Notes: generated by a model not told the origin, from the letters alone. Counted from the first letter of the stretch, positions 7,964-17,313 are shown. The stretch: 43,478 nt of DNA from Pseudomonas folii (GCF_014357575.1 NZ_JACONW010000037.1:1-43478); one strand, 5' to 3'. Translations and numbers: made by a program.

Positions 7964-9748
7964 TTACAGCGACGACCACAACGAATCGAATTCCTGCTCT
8001 GCTTTCGGCGTGTCACCGCCCGTTTGCCCCGGCAGTTCGAAGGTTTCGTACTCGAACTGGTTGTAGCTGCCGCTGCTGGTGCGTTGATTGCCCAGCAGGC
8101 CGCTGTGTTCTTCTCCGGAAATATTGATCATCACGTTATTGCCTTCTTTAAAGGGCAAGCGTGGTGCCAGTATGGTGGCTGGTTGTTCAATCGCGCGAAT
8201 TTCCGGTAGCAGCAAAGAGCGCATGTAAGGGCTGTTCAGTTCAGGCCGGACGACCTGCAAGCCGCAAGGCTGGGCAAACGGCGCGATCAGCTCGATACCC
8301 ATTTGTGTGCCGCCGCTGCGCACCTGGCGTACCCAGCGCACGACAGCAACACTCCAGCCCTGACCGGCATCATCCTGAATCCCGACCAACTCTCCGGCCT
8401 GCAATTGCTGCGGCACTTCTTTTGGCCATGCGAGGCAATAGCCGCCAGGGCTGTGGTTGACGATGTTCAGGTCAAAGGTCGGGAACGTCTGCTGAGCGTT
8501 CGACGCCGCGTCGCCGCCGTCCGCGTCAGGCTGTTCATACTGGATTTCTTCATAAGGCAGCATCAGCGCCGAGGTGTTGCCGCGCTGGGTATCAAAAGCA
8601 CTGGCCCAAGGGTCGTCAGCTTTGTCGTCTACCATTTGCAGGCTGAACTCGGCGGCTTTGGTGGCCGGGACTTGCAACATGTCACTGAAAGAGCGTTTGC
8701 CGCCGAGGTAGAAATGCAGTGCACTCATGCCTATGCACAGGCTCAGGGTGCCTTGGCCGGGCGTGCGCTGAAAGGTTCGCTCAGCGACATCGCCCCAGGC
8801 GGCTGCCAGATGCTCCAACAAGTCAGGGGGGAAGCCCTGGGGGACCAACAGTGGTGATTGCGCCCGCTGATCTACAGGGGTTTCCAGGTAGCGGGTGATC
8901 ATCGCCGCTAACGCCTGAGTGTTAAGGCCCAGCAGAGTAGGGTGCTGGTCTTCCGGAAACAGTGACTTATAGAGAGGCGGTTTGTCCTGTCTGGCTGACA
9001 GCGCGTACAGGCTGCTGTCGTCTGTCGGTGACTGCAGCCGGACAAACGGGCTCCAGGCATCCAGCACGTCGGCAAGACGACCGATGTTGAGCTGACGCAT
9101 CTGGTTGCAGCGCGAGCAGCCCATCAGTAACGCAATGGTGTAAGTCTGCTCCACCGTCAGCGAACGGGCGTGGACAGCCTGTTCATCGGCAACCGGCAGA
9201 TTCTGCAATTGATGTTCGCAGGCAATTTTATAGATCGTGTGCAGCTCGAGCCACAGGCCTTCCTGCACAGGACAGTACAGTTGATTGGCGCGAATCAGCG
9301 GGCCGTTCAGGCACTGGAGCGCCCGTTGCAGTGCAGTGGTCAGTAGCGGGATGCGGTCCCGGCTGAGTCTTGAACTGACTCGCTCGATGATCAGCTTATA
9401 GCCAACCGCCAGGTGGTTTTGCAGCGCCTGGCAAAGATTGGCGACTTTGCGCGGACGCTCGTCGAGCACCACGGCCTGATTGAGAAAGTGGCGTTCCAGA
9501 TGCTTACAGACGAAATGCACTTCGGGGCGCAGCAGTTCAAGCAGTTGCAGGCGATTGTCACTGGGCGTCAGCAGTTGATTGAGTTCAGTCAGGCCCTGAT
9601 ATAGCTGACGAGCCGTTTCACCCAGGTTTGCTTTAGGCAGCGTTGATATCCAACGCTTGAGATCCTTGGGCGTCGCTTCACAGAATGTCAGGCTCGACTG
9701 CGTTGGCGCGGGAACACGCAACAACACAGGAAGGCTCAAATTACTCAT
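7964..9748 (-). CDS. PilZ-like domain protein of unknown function
   Basis: 594 residues from the ATG at 9748; a TTG at 9766 is also open but would consume the GGAG sequence that could serve the ATG. The long N-terminal part (about 1-430) is mostly helical, with no motif I can name. The C-terminal region has a PilZ-like pattern: I-V-N-H-S-P-G-G-Y, then V-G-I, then W-S-V-A-V-V-R-W-V-R and G-I-E-L. The RxxxR that normally precedes the D/NxSxxG motif in c-di-GMP-binding PilZ domains is not visible, so binding is uncertain. In P. aeruginosa the neighbourhood between serB and psd also contains fimX, a c-di-GMP protein for type IV pili. No fimX is present here. Confidence 0.7.
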   Translation of the reverse strand: MSNLSLPVLLRVPAPTQSSLTFCEATPKDLKRWISTLPKANLGETARQLYQGLTELNQLLTPSDNRLQLLELLRPEVHFVCKHLERHFLNQAVVLDERPRKVANLCQALQNHLAVGYKLIIERVSSRLSRDRIPLLTTALQRALQCLNGPLIRANQLYCPVQEGLWLELHTIYKIACEHQLQNLPVADEQAVHARSLTVEQTYTIALLMGCSRCNQMRQLNIGRLADVLDAWSPFVRLQSPTDDSSLYALSARQDKPPLYKSLFPEDQHPTLLGLNTQALAAMITRYLETPVDQRAQSPLLVPQGFPPDLLEHLAAAWGDVAERTFQRTPGQGTLSLCIGMSALHFYLGGKRSFSDMLQVPATKAAEFSLQMVDDKADDPWASAFDTQRGNTSALMLPYEEIQYEQPDADGGDAASNAQQTFPTFDLNIVNHSPGGYCLAWPKEVPQQLQAGELVGIQDDAGQGWSVAVVRWVRQVRSGGTQMGIELIAPFAQPCGLQVVRPELNSPYMRSLLLPEIRAIEQPATILAPRLPFKEGNNVMINISGEEHSGLLGNQRTSSGSYNQFEYETFELPGQTGGDTPKAEQEFDSLWSSL

Positions 9749-9756
9749 GTGAAAGG

Positions 9757-9966
9757 CTAACTCCAACTGCCCGCTCGGGACCGAGCGGCTGCTTTGAATC
9801 GATGCAGCGATAACAGTTCCCGGCGGGGGCCGAAATCTACATCAATAAAATGCAAAATTTCCGACAGGGCCGGTGTTGGGACTCTAGCAGCATCAGCCAA
9901 TAGTCGCAGCACCTCAGACGAATCTATCGGTGTAGGCTCAAGCGAAAACAGCAATGGTACAGCCAT
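9757..9966 (-). CDS. Possible small protein (69 aa), doubtful
   Basis: An open frame from an ATG at 9966 ends at a TAG nine bases before the PilZ-like ATG. The sequence reads like a real protein in places (acidic, with L-S-E-I-L-H-F-I-D-V-D-F) and would fill an otherwise empty 250-base gap. I see no ribosome binding site before the ATG, and I do not recognise a family. The frame also runs through the perfect hairpin at 9771-9788. It may be a chance frame. Confidence 0.3.
   Translation of the reverse strand: MAVPLLFSLEPTPIDSSEVLRLLADAARVPTPALSEILHFIDVDFGPRRELLSLHRFKAAARSRAGSWS
9771..9788. other. Perfect 8-bp hairpin upstream of the PilZ-like gene
   Basis: CCGCTCGG and CCGAGCGG flank a two-base centre. 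It sits about 23 bases upstream of the PilZ-like ATG. There is no T-run, so it could be a leader hairpin or an operator rather than a terminator. Confidence 0.4.
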
Positions 9967-9973
9967 CAAAGGA

Positions 9974-10002
9974 TAAATAGTGGCACACGGTGCCACTATT
10001 TA
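9974..10002 (-). terminator. Hairpin terminator candidate after psd
   Basis: A 12-bp perfect stem (9974-9985 with 9991-10002) with a 5-base loop begins just after the psd stop (minus strand). The U-rich tail is poor, so termination may be partial. Confidence 0.6.
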
Positions 10003-10007
10003 CTGTT

Positions 10008-10871
10008 TCAAACCTGTACGGGCAACGCCAGGGCCTGACCCATGCGAACTGGTGAGGTCGCAGTGAGTTGCTCGGCCCACTTCACTTGCTCAGGGCCAAA
10101 CAGGACTATGGCGGTGGAGCCCAGCTTGAAGCGGCCCATTTCTGCACCTTTCTCCAGATGGATCGGCGCACGTGCTGCTTCGTCGTAGCGGAACGTCCTC
10201 AGTTCGCGTTTTGGCGGCGTCACCAATCCGGCCCAGACCGTTTCGACGGAAGCAACGATCATCGCGCCAACCAGTACCAGGGCCATCGGTCCGCGCTCTG
10301 TGTCGAAGATGCAGACTACGCGCTCGTTACGGGCGAACAACTCAGGCACGTTTTCGGCTGTGGTCTGATTGACCGAGAAGATTCGGCCAGGCACATACAC
10401 CATTTCACGCAAGGTACCAGCCAGCGGCATGTGCACGCGATGGTAGTCCTTGGGCGACAGGTAAACAGTCGCGAATTCGCCCCCCATGAACGGCGCCGAC
10501 AACGCCGGGTCACCGCCCAGCAACTCCAGCACGCTGAAGCTATGGCCCTTGGCCTGGAAGATACGGCCCTGTTCGATGCGGCCCAGTTGGCTGATTGCGC
10601 CATCTGCCGGGCTCAGGATTGCACCCGGCGTTTCATCGAGGGGGCGGGCACCGGGTTTCAGAGCACGGGTGAAGAAGGCGTTGAAGTGCTCATAGGCGCT
10701 CAAGTCCTCGACCTGCGCTTCGGACATGTTGACCTGATAGCGACGGGCGAACCACGCGGTGAAGGCATTCTTGAACCAGCGCACGCGGCACTCGGCAACA
10801 CAGCCAGCCAGACGTGACAGCAAATGATGCGGTAACAGGTACTGGCTGAGGATAAACAGACGCTCTTTCAT
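10008..10871 (-). CDS. psd: Phosphatidylserine decarboxylase proenzyme
   Basis: 287 residues from the ATG at 10871, which has a good AGGA site about seven bases ahead. Psd makes phosphatidylethanolamine from phosphatidylserine at the inner membrane. The self-cleavage motif L-G-S-T is at 250-253: Ser252 becomes the pyruvoyl group and the chain splits into beta and alpha subunits. The supporting catalytic residues, Asp90 (S-P-A-D-G) and His147 (Y-H-R-V-H), are in place and match the E. coli numbering. The gene follows rhdA with a 39-base gap, so the two are probably co-transcribed. Confidence 0.97.
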   Translation of the reverse strand: MKERLFILSQYLLPHHLLSRLAGCVAECRVRWFKNAFTAWFARRYQVNMSEAQVEDLSAYEHFNAFFTRALKPGARPLDETPGAILSPADGAISQLGRIEQGRIFQAKGHSFSVLELLGGDPALSAPFMGGEFATVYLSPKDYHRVHMPLAGTLREMVYVPGRIFSVNQTTAENVPELFARNERVVCIFDTERGPMALVLVGAMIVASVETVWAGLVTPPKRELRTFRYDEAARAPIHLEKGAEMGRFKLGSTAIVLFGPEQVKWAEQLTATSPVRMGQALALPVQV

Positions 10872-10910
10872 CAAAATTCCTGAATGTAATGCTTTAAAGT
10901 GGACAGGGCT

Positions 10911-11726
10911 TCAGCGTTCGACTGGCGTATCGGGGTGGTTGCCCCATTCGCCCCAGGAGCCGGCATAGCCTTTGACCCGAGGGTAACCCAGTGCCTTGGC
11001 CACCAGATACGTGAAGCCCGACCGGTGGTGTGTCTGGCAGTGGGTAATGATTTCTTTATCTGCAGTGATGCCCAGGCTGTCGAGGATTTCTGCGATGTCT
11101 TCACGGATGCGCAGATCGCGCGCCTTATCCATGCCAGCAGTCCACTCGAAGTTGATCGCGCCTGGGATGTGTCCACCTTTGGCGGCGACGACTTTTTCGC
11201 CGGAATATTCAAGCGGGCCACGAGCGTCCCAGATTGCCAGATCGGCAGCGCCCAGGCGACTTTGCAAATACTCGCGTGTGGCAGTGGGTTCGTCATGCAG
11301 CTGCAGGTCAACCGGCCCGCCAGCCGAGGGGGGAACCGCTGTAGACAAGGGCAAGCCATCAGCCTGCCAGGCCAGCAGGCCGCCGTCGATATAGTGGTAT
11401 TTGCTGTGGCCGATTACATCCAGTAACCAAATAAAGCGTCCGGCCCAGCCGCCGCCTTCGTCGTCGTAGACCACATACACCGCATCGGCGTTGTGACCCA
11501 GTTCGCCGAACAGCGCTTGCAGGTCTGCGTGGGCAGGTAGCAAACCCGGTGCTGGAGGCTGGCCCAACTGAGTACGTTTCGGATCGACGAAACGCGCGCC
11601 GGGTATGTGTCCGGCGTCATATCGGGCGCTACTGGTCAGATCCACCAGGATCAGTTCCGGAGCATCCAGGCGATCCTTCAGGTCGCTTGGCTCGATAACC
11701 AGCGGCAAGCCAGAGAAGACGGACAT
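10911..11726 (-). CDS. rhdA: Thiosulfate:cyanide sulfurtransferase (rhodanese) RhdA
   Basis: 271 residues made of two rhodanese domains, the C-terminal one being catalytic. The active-site loop is C230-Q-T-H-H-R-S. This is the unusual loop known from Azotobacter vinelandii RhdA, which also has Cys at 230, and differs from the CRKGVT type of bovine rhodanese. The N-terminal domain lacks a matching Cys. The enzyme moves sulfane sulfur from thiosulfate to an acceptor such as cyanide or a thiol. The likely start is the ATG at 11726, with a GGAGG sequence close upstream on the minus strand. It heads the rhdA-psd pair. Confidence 0.95.
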   Translation of the reverse strand: MSVFSGLPLVIEPSDLKDRLDAPELILVDLTSSARYDAGHIPGARFVDPKRTQLGQPPAPGLLPAHADLQALFGELGHNADAVYVVYDDEGGGWAGRFIWLLDVIGHSKYHYIDGGLLAWQADGLPLSTAVPPSAGGPVDLQLHDEPTATREYLQSRLGAADLAIWDARGPLEYSGEKVVAAKGGHIPGAINFEWTAGMDKARDLRIREDIAEILDSLGITADKEIITHCQTHHRSGFTYLVAKALGYPRVKGYAGSWGEWGNHPDTPVER

Positions 11727-11770
11727 GTGCAGCCTCCAATTTAAAAAAGAGGCGAATTGTAGCCCAGCTG

Positions 11771-13306
11771 TCAGGCTTTGCGACTACTAAAGCTTGTCAG
11801 CGCCCGCTCGATGCATTGGCAGGTTTTACCGAAAGCCTGCACCGAGGTTTCCGAAAACTGCCCGCCGCCCTGATCTGCCACCACCAGCATCAACACCTTG
11901 TTGTTGCTGCTCAGAGACCGGATCAGCCAGTGTTTGCCTGGGAACAAAGCCCGCAGATTACCCGGCAGCAGCGCCGAGAATTGATCGATATTGGCGGGCG
12001 TCATGCGGAGCTGGGTGGGCTGAGCCAACAGACGTTGCAATACGGTGCTTTCCTTTATAGAGAGCGCCAGCGACGTCGTTTCAGCTCTCAAACCGGCAAT
12101 CTGATGGACACGCAGCTGGGTACCGGTCTTGTCTGCCATCAGCAACATCACACGTTCCATGCCGCAGGAAACCAGAGCGTCCCGCGCCGTGGTGGTCAAG
12201 TGCATGGCGTTACTGAAGGGGCTCGGGTTGGCGAGCAAGTCGGCGCACAGTTTGCGCCAGCTCTGCAAGGCATCGGGCGAGGGTGGCGGCGCTGCTTGCA
12301 GCTTGCTGTGAATCCGGCGGGTTGCCCACGGCCAGATCAGCGCTTCGGCCGGGTGCCACAGGCTTGGGTCATTATGGTTGCGAGCGCTGCTGACTGCGTT
12401 CTGATGGGCCTGCTGCTGCACGCTGTCCATGGATTGCTGCAAGTACAGGCTGCTCAGTAACTCCCAGCGCAGGCAGTGCGGGCTGTCCCATGCCTGTTGA
12501 GCGGCCAGCGCCAGGCCGTTGCCCAGCAGTACGGTATTGGCGGGTTGATTGAACCAGCGACGCAGGTTCGGATCGGCGTCCATCAATTGCTGCTGTTGCA
12601 ATGGATCGTCATTAGCCCGCGCAATATGCAGCGCCTTGACCAATTGGCGTCGTTCGCTGATCAGCAGCTTGTAGCCTTGAGTCACCCATAAAGGCAGGCG
12701 CCACAAGGTGGCCAATTGCATGCAGAGCTCCAGCAGACTGACGCCAAACAGCTTTTTCTCCACTGCCCGGGAAGACTCACCTTTGTGGATAACCCGCAGT
12801 TCCCATTCTTCCAGCAATTTCGGGTGCGCCAGCGCTATTGGCCACAGCGGTGCCAGAAACAACAGGCTGCCCAGGTGGATATCCTGCCAGAGCCGCGCCA
12901 GGCGAGCCGCGAACAGTCCGTTGGCCTGCTGCGTAGCGTGCTGACTGATCAGTAGCAACTGGCGGAACGTGGCCGGAATCTTCTCGTTTTCCAGAGCGGG
13001 CAGGCGATTGAGCAGCACTTCGGTGCGCCCCAGGCCCAGACGAGTGATCGCCACTTCGAGGCTTTCAGCAGGTTCGGTCAAACCAGTGCTTTGATGATTG
13101 GCTTCGCGCATCACGCTCAGGACCAGCGCCGGGCTGTCCTGCATCATGTCGGCGATGTCACGCAGGGAGCGGCGGCTATCATTCAGTGCGCTACGAACCT
13201 TATTGTGGCTGGGCAGAGGGACCGGCAATGCAATGCTGTCCAATTGCTTGAGCCACGCATCGAGCGTGTTCGGGACGGGAAGCTGTGGCGACGTTTCTGG
13301 AGGCAT
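11771..13306 (-). CDS. HDOD domain protein
   Basis: 511 residues, cytoplasmic, with no signal or membrane segment. The first ~280 residues form an HDOD domain: L-P-V-P-L-P at the start, then R-S-L-R-D-I-A-D-M-M-Q-D-S-P-A-L-V and A-I-T-R-L-G-L-G-R. The C-terminal ~180 residues look like a GAF-type ligand-binding domain (G-M-E-R-V-M-L-L-M-A-D-K). HDOD proteins usually lack HD phosphohydrolase residues and act in signalling. The family and the motAB gene next door are compatible with a signalling role, but no function is proved. The ATG has no strong ribosome binding site. Confidence 0.82.
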   Translation of the reverse strand: MPPETSPQLPVPNTLDAWLKQLDSIALPVPLPSHNKVRSALNDSRRSLRDIADMMQDSPALVLSVMREANHQSTGLTEPAESLEVAITRLGLGRTEVLLNRLPALENEKIPATFRQLLLISQHATQQANGLFAARLARLWQDIHLGSLLFLAPLWPIALAHPKLLEEWELRVIHKGESSRAVEKKLFGVSLLELCMQLATLWRLPLWVTQGYKLLISERRQLVKALHIARANDDPLQQQQLMDADPNLRRWFNQPANTVLLGNGLALAAQQAWDSPHCLRWELLSSLYLQQSMDSVQQQAHQNAVSSARNHNDPSLWHPAEALIWPWATRRIHSKLQAAPPPSPDALQSWRKLCADLLANPSPFSNAMHLTTTARDALVSCGMERVMLLMADKTGTQLRVHQIAGLRAETTSLALSIKESTVLQRLLAQPTQLRMTPANIDQFSALLPGNLRALFPGKHWLIRSLSSNNKVLMLVVADQGGGQFSETSVQAFGKTCQCIERALTSFSSRKA

Positions 13307-13421
13307 GCATCATGGCCCGTGCGACTGAAAATGTAGGCAGTGGACACTGCGAAATCAATGGGTAAGACCCTAATTTACGGGCCCCCGTTCACCGGTCAAC
13401 TGGCTTTTCGATTTTTCTGGC

Positions 13422-13448
13422 TACAGTCTGGCCCACATATGCCGATAA
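13422..13448 (+). promoter_or_regulatory. FliA (sigma-28) promoter of motAB
   Basis: TACAGTCT, an 11-base spacer, then GCCGATAA. The -10 element is an exact match to the enterobacterial FliA consensus (TAAAGTTT-N11-GCCGATAA), the spacer is exact, and five of eight -35 bases agree. It lies about 70 bases before motA. Confidence 0.88.
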
Positions 13449-13515
13449 GTAGAACAAGAGTTTCAAGAACTTCCGCGCATGTCCCTGAACCCGACTCAGT
13501 AAGTACTTTCTACCT

Positions 13516-14367
13516 ATGGCTAAAATTATCGGCATCATCGTCGTCTTCGCGAGTGTTCTCGCAGGCTACGTACTTTCTCACGGTAAGATTGGCGCGCTGA
13601 TCCAGCCTTTCGAGGTGTTGATCATCGGTGGTGCCTGTCTGGGCGCATTTCTGCAAGCCAACCCAGGCTACATGACCATGCACGTCATGAAGAAGTCGCT
13701 GAAGATGTTCGGTACGCGCTTCACGCACGCCTTCTATCTTGAAGTGCTGGGTCTGGTGTACGAGATCCTCAACAAGAGCCGCCGTGAAGGCATGATGGCG
13801 ATTGAAGGGGACATCGAAGACGCTTCGGCGAGCCCGATTTTCGCCAAGTATCCCGGCGTGCTGAAAGACGAGCGCATGACGGCTTATATCTGTGATTACC
13901 TGCGTATCATGTCATCCGGCAACATGGCTCCTCACGAGCTGGAAGGCCTGTTTGACATGGAGCTGCAGAGCATCAAGGAAGAGCTGGGTCATCCATCCCA
14001 CGCCGTAACCGGTATCGCCGACGGCCTGCCCGGTTTCGGTATTGTGGCGGCAGTACTCGGCATCGTGATTACCATGGCTTCCCTGGGTGACGGCGACAAG
14101 GCTGCCATTGGTAACCACGTGGGTGCTGCGCTGGTGGGTACCTTCCTGGGTATTATTGCCGCTTACGGTTTCTTCGGTCCTCTGGCGAGCTGCCTTGCCC
14201 ACGATGCCAAAGAAGAGCTCAATGTCTATGAGGCCATCAAGGCGTCGCTGGTGGCATCGGCCTCCGGTATGCCTCCTTCGCTGGCTGTCGAGTTTGGCCG
14301 CAAGGTTCTCTATCCGGCACACCGGCCCAGCTTCAGTGAGCTGGAACAAGCGGTTCGCGGTCGCTGA
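13516..14367 (+). CDS. motA: Flagellar motor stator protein MotA
   Basis: 283 residues with four membrane segments, two near the N-terminus and two at about 170-225. Together with MotB it forms the proton-conducting stator of the flagellum. The cytoplasmic loop keeps the charged residues that contact FliG: Arg90 and Glu97 in S-R-R-E-G-M-M-A-I-E. The proline of D-G-L-P-G-F-G, which in E. coli (Pro173) is needed for coupling, is present. The gene is preceded by a sigma-28 promoter and followed three bases later by motB. By position it corresponds to the MotAB pair rather than the second MotCD pair that many pseudomonads carry. Confidence 0.97.
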   Translation: MAKIIGIIVVFASVLAGYVLSHGKIGALIQPFEVLIIGGACLGAFLQANPGYMTMHVMKKSLKMFGTRFTHAFYLEVLGLVYEILNKSRREGMMAIEGDIEDASASPIFAKYPGVLKDERMTAYICDYLRIMSSGNMAPHELEGLFDMELQSIKEELGHPSHAVTGIADGLPGFGIVAAVLGIVITMASLGDGDKAAIGNHVGAALVGTFLGIIAAYGFFGPLASCLAHDAKEELNVYEAIKASLVASASGMPPSLAVEFGRKVLYPAHRPSFSELEQAVRGR

Positions 14368-14370
14368 GTC

Positions 14371-15393
14371 ATGGAAAATAATCAGCCGATAATCATCAAG
14401 CGCGTAAAGCGCTATGAAGCCGGTCACCACGGTGGCGCCTGGAAAATCGCCTTCGCGGACTTTGCAACCGCCATGATGGCGTTCTTTCTGGTGCTCTGGC
14501 TGCTGTCTGCGGCAACCCCGGAGCAGTTAGTCGCTATCGCCGGTTACTTTAAAGACCCGGTCGGGTTCTCGGACAGTGGTTCGCCCTACGTGATTGATCT
14601 GGGTGGATCGCCGGAAATGTCGCCTGATCAGACCTTGAACCCGGAAATCAAGAACACCCCGACACCAGACACTGTGCCAATCGAAGCCGAGACGGCGGAG
14701 GCCAAGGCGGAAGAGGTCGAGCAAGAGCGTCTGGAGTTGTTGCTCCAGGAGTTGCAGAACAAGATCGAAGAGAATCCTGAACTGCTGAAATTCAAGGACC
14801 AGATCCATTTCGAGATTACTCAGGATGGTCTGCGGATCCAGATTACAGACGCTGATAACCGGCCGATGTTCGACCTGGGCAGTGCGCGCCTCAAGCCCTA
14901 TTTCGAAGACATTCTGCTGGCCATGGCCGATACCATCAAAGCAGTGCCGAACAAAATCAGCATCAGCGGGCACACAGATGGCAAGCCTTATGTGGGTAAC
15001 GGCGAGTTCGGTAACTGGGAGCTTTCGGCTAATCGGGCCAACTCGGCACGTCGCGCTCTGGTTGCCGGCACCTACCCGGAAAACCAGGTGGCGCGGGTAG
15101 TCGGCTATGCGTCGTCGATGCTGTATGACGGCGAGCATCCGCAAAGCCCGGTCAACCGGCGCATCGATATCATGGTCCTGACCAAGAAGGCCATGCAGCG
15201 TATTGAAGGCAGTCAGGTTTACAGGGGCGGCCAGGGCAAAGCCACGGGCACTGAGCCTGCACCGGCTGCGCCAGTCAATCCTAGAATCCAGCCGCCGGAT
15301 GATCCACAGGCCTACGCCCAGCCGCACGAGATTCGGCAAAAGCTGAACTTGTTCGAAGACGGCACGTTGAAGCTGGATGAGACGAAGAATTAA
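14371..15393 (+). CDS. motB: Flagellar motor stator protein MotB
   Basis: 340 residues. A short cytoplasmic tail precedes one membrane helix that carries the proton-binding aspartate, Asp30, in W-K-I-A-F-A-D-F (Asp32 in E. coli). A periplasmic linker of about 70 residues is rich in Glu and Pro. The C-terminal OmpA-like domain binds peptidoglycan: it shows I-S-G-H-T-D-G and the N-R-R-I-D-I motif. The last ~50 residues are a variable tail. The start follows the motA stop by three bases, so the two are co-translated from the sigma-28 transcript. Confidence 0.97.
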   Translation: MENNQPIIIKRVKRYEAGHHGGAWKIAFADFATAMMAFFLVLWLLSAATPEQLVAIAGYFKDPVGFSDSGSPYVIDLGGSPEMSPDQTLNPEIKNTPTPDTVPIEAETAEAKAEEVEQERLELLLQELQNKIEENPELLKFKDQIHFEITQDGLRIQITDADNRPMFDLGSARLKPYFEDILLAMADTIKAVPNKISISGHTDGKPYVGNGEFGNWELSANRANSARRALVAGTYPENQVARVVGYASSMLYDGEHPQSPVNRRIDIMVLTKKAMQRIEGSQVYRGGQGKATGTEPAPAAPVNPRIQPPDDPQAYAQPHEIRQKLNLFEDGTLKLDETKN

Positions 15394-15430
15394 GGTCTAG
15401 CCACGAGCTACAAGCCTCAAGCTGCAAGTA

Positions 15431-15464
15431 AAAAGCCCGGACTCGTGAGAGTCCGGGCTTTTTT
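15431..15464 (+). terminator. Strong terminator after motB, bidirectional
   Basis: A 14-bp perfect stem (15431-15444 with 15449-15462) with a GTGA loop and a T-run. The stem opens with an A-run, so it can also serve rsgA on the opposite strand. Confidence 0.92.
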
Positions 15465-15478
15465 GTCGGCTGCAAATC

Positions 15479-15552
15479 TGTAGGAGCTGCCGAAGGCTGC
15501 GAAGGCATTCTTCCAGACAGTCCGCGATTCGCAGCCTGCGGCAGCTCCTGCA
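15479..15552. repeat. REPIN element, family A, copy 2
   Basis: Arms at 15479-15503 and 15528-15552 are inverted repeats with two mismatches. They are the same GTAGGAGCTGCCGAAGG type as at 4780. The element lies between the motB terminator and the rsgA stop. Confidence 0.85.
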
Positions 15553-15560
15553 AGGCGCTG

Positions 15561-16592
15561 TTAGTAGCTGCTTTCCGGCAAGCTGGCGATGATCGAGCGA
15601 TAGCTGTTCATACGCTGCTGTTGCACGCGGCCTTCTTCCAGCGCGATCAACAATGCACAGCCCGGTTCGCGGTCGTGTTTGCAATCGCGGAAGCGGCAGG
15701 TGCCGATCAGGTCGTTGAACTCGATGAAACCGGCTTCGACATCCGCACGGCTGACGTGGCCCAGACCGAATTCACGAATACCCGGGGAGTCGATCAAGTC
15801 GCCGCCACGGGGGAAGTGGAACAGGCGGGCAGTCGTCGTGGTGTGTGTACCTTGCCCGGACAACTCGGACAGCGGCCCGACACGGGTTTCGACTTCAGGC
15901 AGCAAGCTGTTGACCAGAGATGACTTGCCAACGCCAGACTGCCCGACAAACACGCTGATATGCCCGTCCAGTTGCGCTTGCAGTTGTTGCATGCCGTCGC
16001 CGTGGTGCGCGGAGACTTCCAGAACCGGATAACCCAGCGTCCGGTAAACCTCCAGCAACGCGTTGAGCGCCGGGGCGTTCTGCTCGTTGATCAGGTCGAA
16101 CTTGTTCAACAGCAGCAACGGACGAATGCCCGCATGCTCGGCAGCCACCAGATAACGGTCGATCAGATTGGCATGAGGCTCCGGCATCGGCGCAAACACA
16201 ATGACGATCAGATCGACGTTGGCGGCAACCGGCTTGAGTTGCCCGCGGCTGTCGGGACGGCACAGCTCAGTGGTGCGGGGCAATTGCGCGACGATAACGC
16301 CGATACCCTGATTGCCGGCGCGCCAGACGACGCGATCGCCGGTCACCAGTGCAGGCAGGTTTGCACGCAGGTGGCATCGGAAAACCTGACCCGCCTGGTC
16401 GCCTTCCTTCGCTTCTACTTCGACTTGTACGCCGAAGTGAGCGATCACGAGCCCGGTCTGCTCGGGGCCAAGATCGCCGCCCTCAAGTGTTTCCAGAGTT
16501 TGTGATTCGCGTTTGGCAGCACGCGCAGCGCGCTCGCCTTGAATTTTTTCGATGCGCCAGTTTTGACGACGATTGAGTTGGCGTTTGGCCAT
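15561..16592 (-). CDS. rsgA: Ribosome small subunit-dependent GTPase A
   Basis: 343 residues from the ATG at 16592. The frame stays open far upstream, across the orn gene, but homology begins at [10 protein letters not shown]. RsgA checks late assembly of the 30S subunit. The GTPase domain is circularly permuted, with motifs in the order G4 (N-K-F-D), G1 (G-Q-S-G-V-G-K-S-S), then G3 (D-S-P-G). An OB-fold precedes it. The C-terminal zinc-binding set C-R-F-R-D-C-K-H ... C is complete. It is divergent from orn, with under 100 bases between the starts. Confidence 0.96.
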   Translation of the reverse strand: MAKRQLNRRQNWRIEKIQGERAARAAKRESQTLETLEGGDLGPEQTGLVIAHFGVQVEVEAKEGDQAGQVFRCHLRANLPALVTGDRVVWRAGNQGIGVIVAQLPRTTELCRPDSRGQLKPVAANVDLIVIVFAPMPEPHANLIDRYLVAAEHAGIRPLLLLNKFDLINEQNAPALNALLEVYRTLGYPVLEVSAHHGDGMQQLQAQLDGHISVFVGQSGVGKSSLVNSLLPEVETRVGPLSELSGQGTHTTTTARLFHFPRGGDLIDSPGIREFGLGHVSRADVEAGFIEFNDLIGTCRFRDCKHDREPGCALLIALEEGRVQQQRMNSYRSIIASLPESSY

Positions 16593-16688
16593 GGGTGTTC
16601 CGAGTGATAAAGCAGCTGATAAGTAAACGCGGGGGAGTCTAGCACGGCGGGGTGAGCTAAACTGCGTGCCTACGCTGAGGAGCCCAAT

Positions 16689-17225
16689 ATGCAGAACAAG
16701 CAGAACCTGATCTGGATCGATCTGGAAATGACCGGCCTGGACCCGGACATCGACGTCATCATTGAAATGGCGACGATCATCACTGACAGCGAACTCAACA
16801 CCCTGGCTGAAGGCCCGGTCATCGCTGTGCACCAGAGCGATGAAACCCTGGCCGGAATGGACGAGTGGAACACCCGTCAGCACGGCGGTTCGGGCCTGAC
16901 CCAGCGGGTACGCGAGAGTGTAATCAGCATGGCTGAAGCAGAAGCCCAGACGCTTGAATTCATCAAGCAATGGGTTCCGGAACGCAGTTCGCCGATCTGC
17001 GGCAACAGTATTTGCCAGGATCGTCGCTTCCTTTATCGGCACATGCCGACACTGGAGCACTACTTCCACTACCGCAATCTGGACGTTTCCACGCTCAAAG
17101 AGCTGGCCGCCCGCTGGTCGCCTGAGCTGAAGTTCCAGAAGGGCAGCACCCACCTGGCACTGGACGACATCCGCGAGTCGATCGCTGAGCTGCGGTTCTA
17201 TCGCGAGCATTTCATTAAAGGCTAA
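16689..17225 (+). CDS. orn: Oligoribonuclease
   Basis: 178 residues. Orn is a 3'-5' exonuclease that finishes RNA decay by cleaving diribonucleotides; in Pseudomonas it also removes pGpG made from c-di-GMP. All DEDDh catalytic residues are visible: Asp11 and Glu13 (I-D-L-E-M-T-G), Asp111, His155 and Asp160 (H-L-A-L-D-D). A GAGGAG ribosome binding site precedes the ATG. The gene is transcribed away from rsgA. Confidence 0.97.
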   Translation: MQNKQNLIWIDLEMTGLDPDIDVIIEMATIITDSELNTLAEGPVIAVHQSDETLAGMDEWNTRQHGGSGLTQRVRESVISMAEAEAQTLEFIKQWVPERSSPICGNSICQDRRFLYRHMPTLEHYFHYRNLDVSTLKELAARWSPELKFQKGSTHLALDDIRESIAELRFYREHFIKG

Positions 17226-17240
17226 TGCTTACATCATTCC

Positions 17241-17313
17241 TGTAGGAGCTGCCGAAGGCTGCGATTGCGGCGTGTCAGATGCGACGGTTTCGCAGCCTTC
17301 GGCAGCTCCTACA
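17241..17313. repeat. REPIN element, family A, copy 3
   Basis: Perfect 24-base inverted arms at 17241-17264 and 17290-17313 with a 25-base spacer, matching the copy at 4780. It lies 16 bases after the orn stop. Confidence 0.87.

Noticed and set aside
16593..17210. N-terminal extension of the rsgA frame across orn
   Set aside because: The extra residues come from the antisense of orn. RsgA homology starts exactly at the ATG at 16592.
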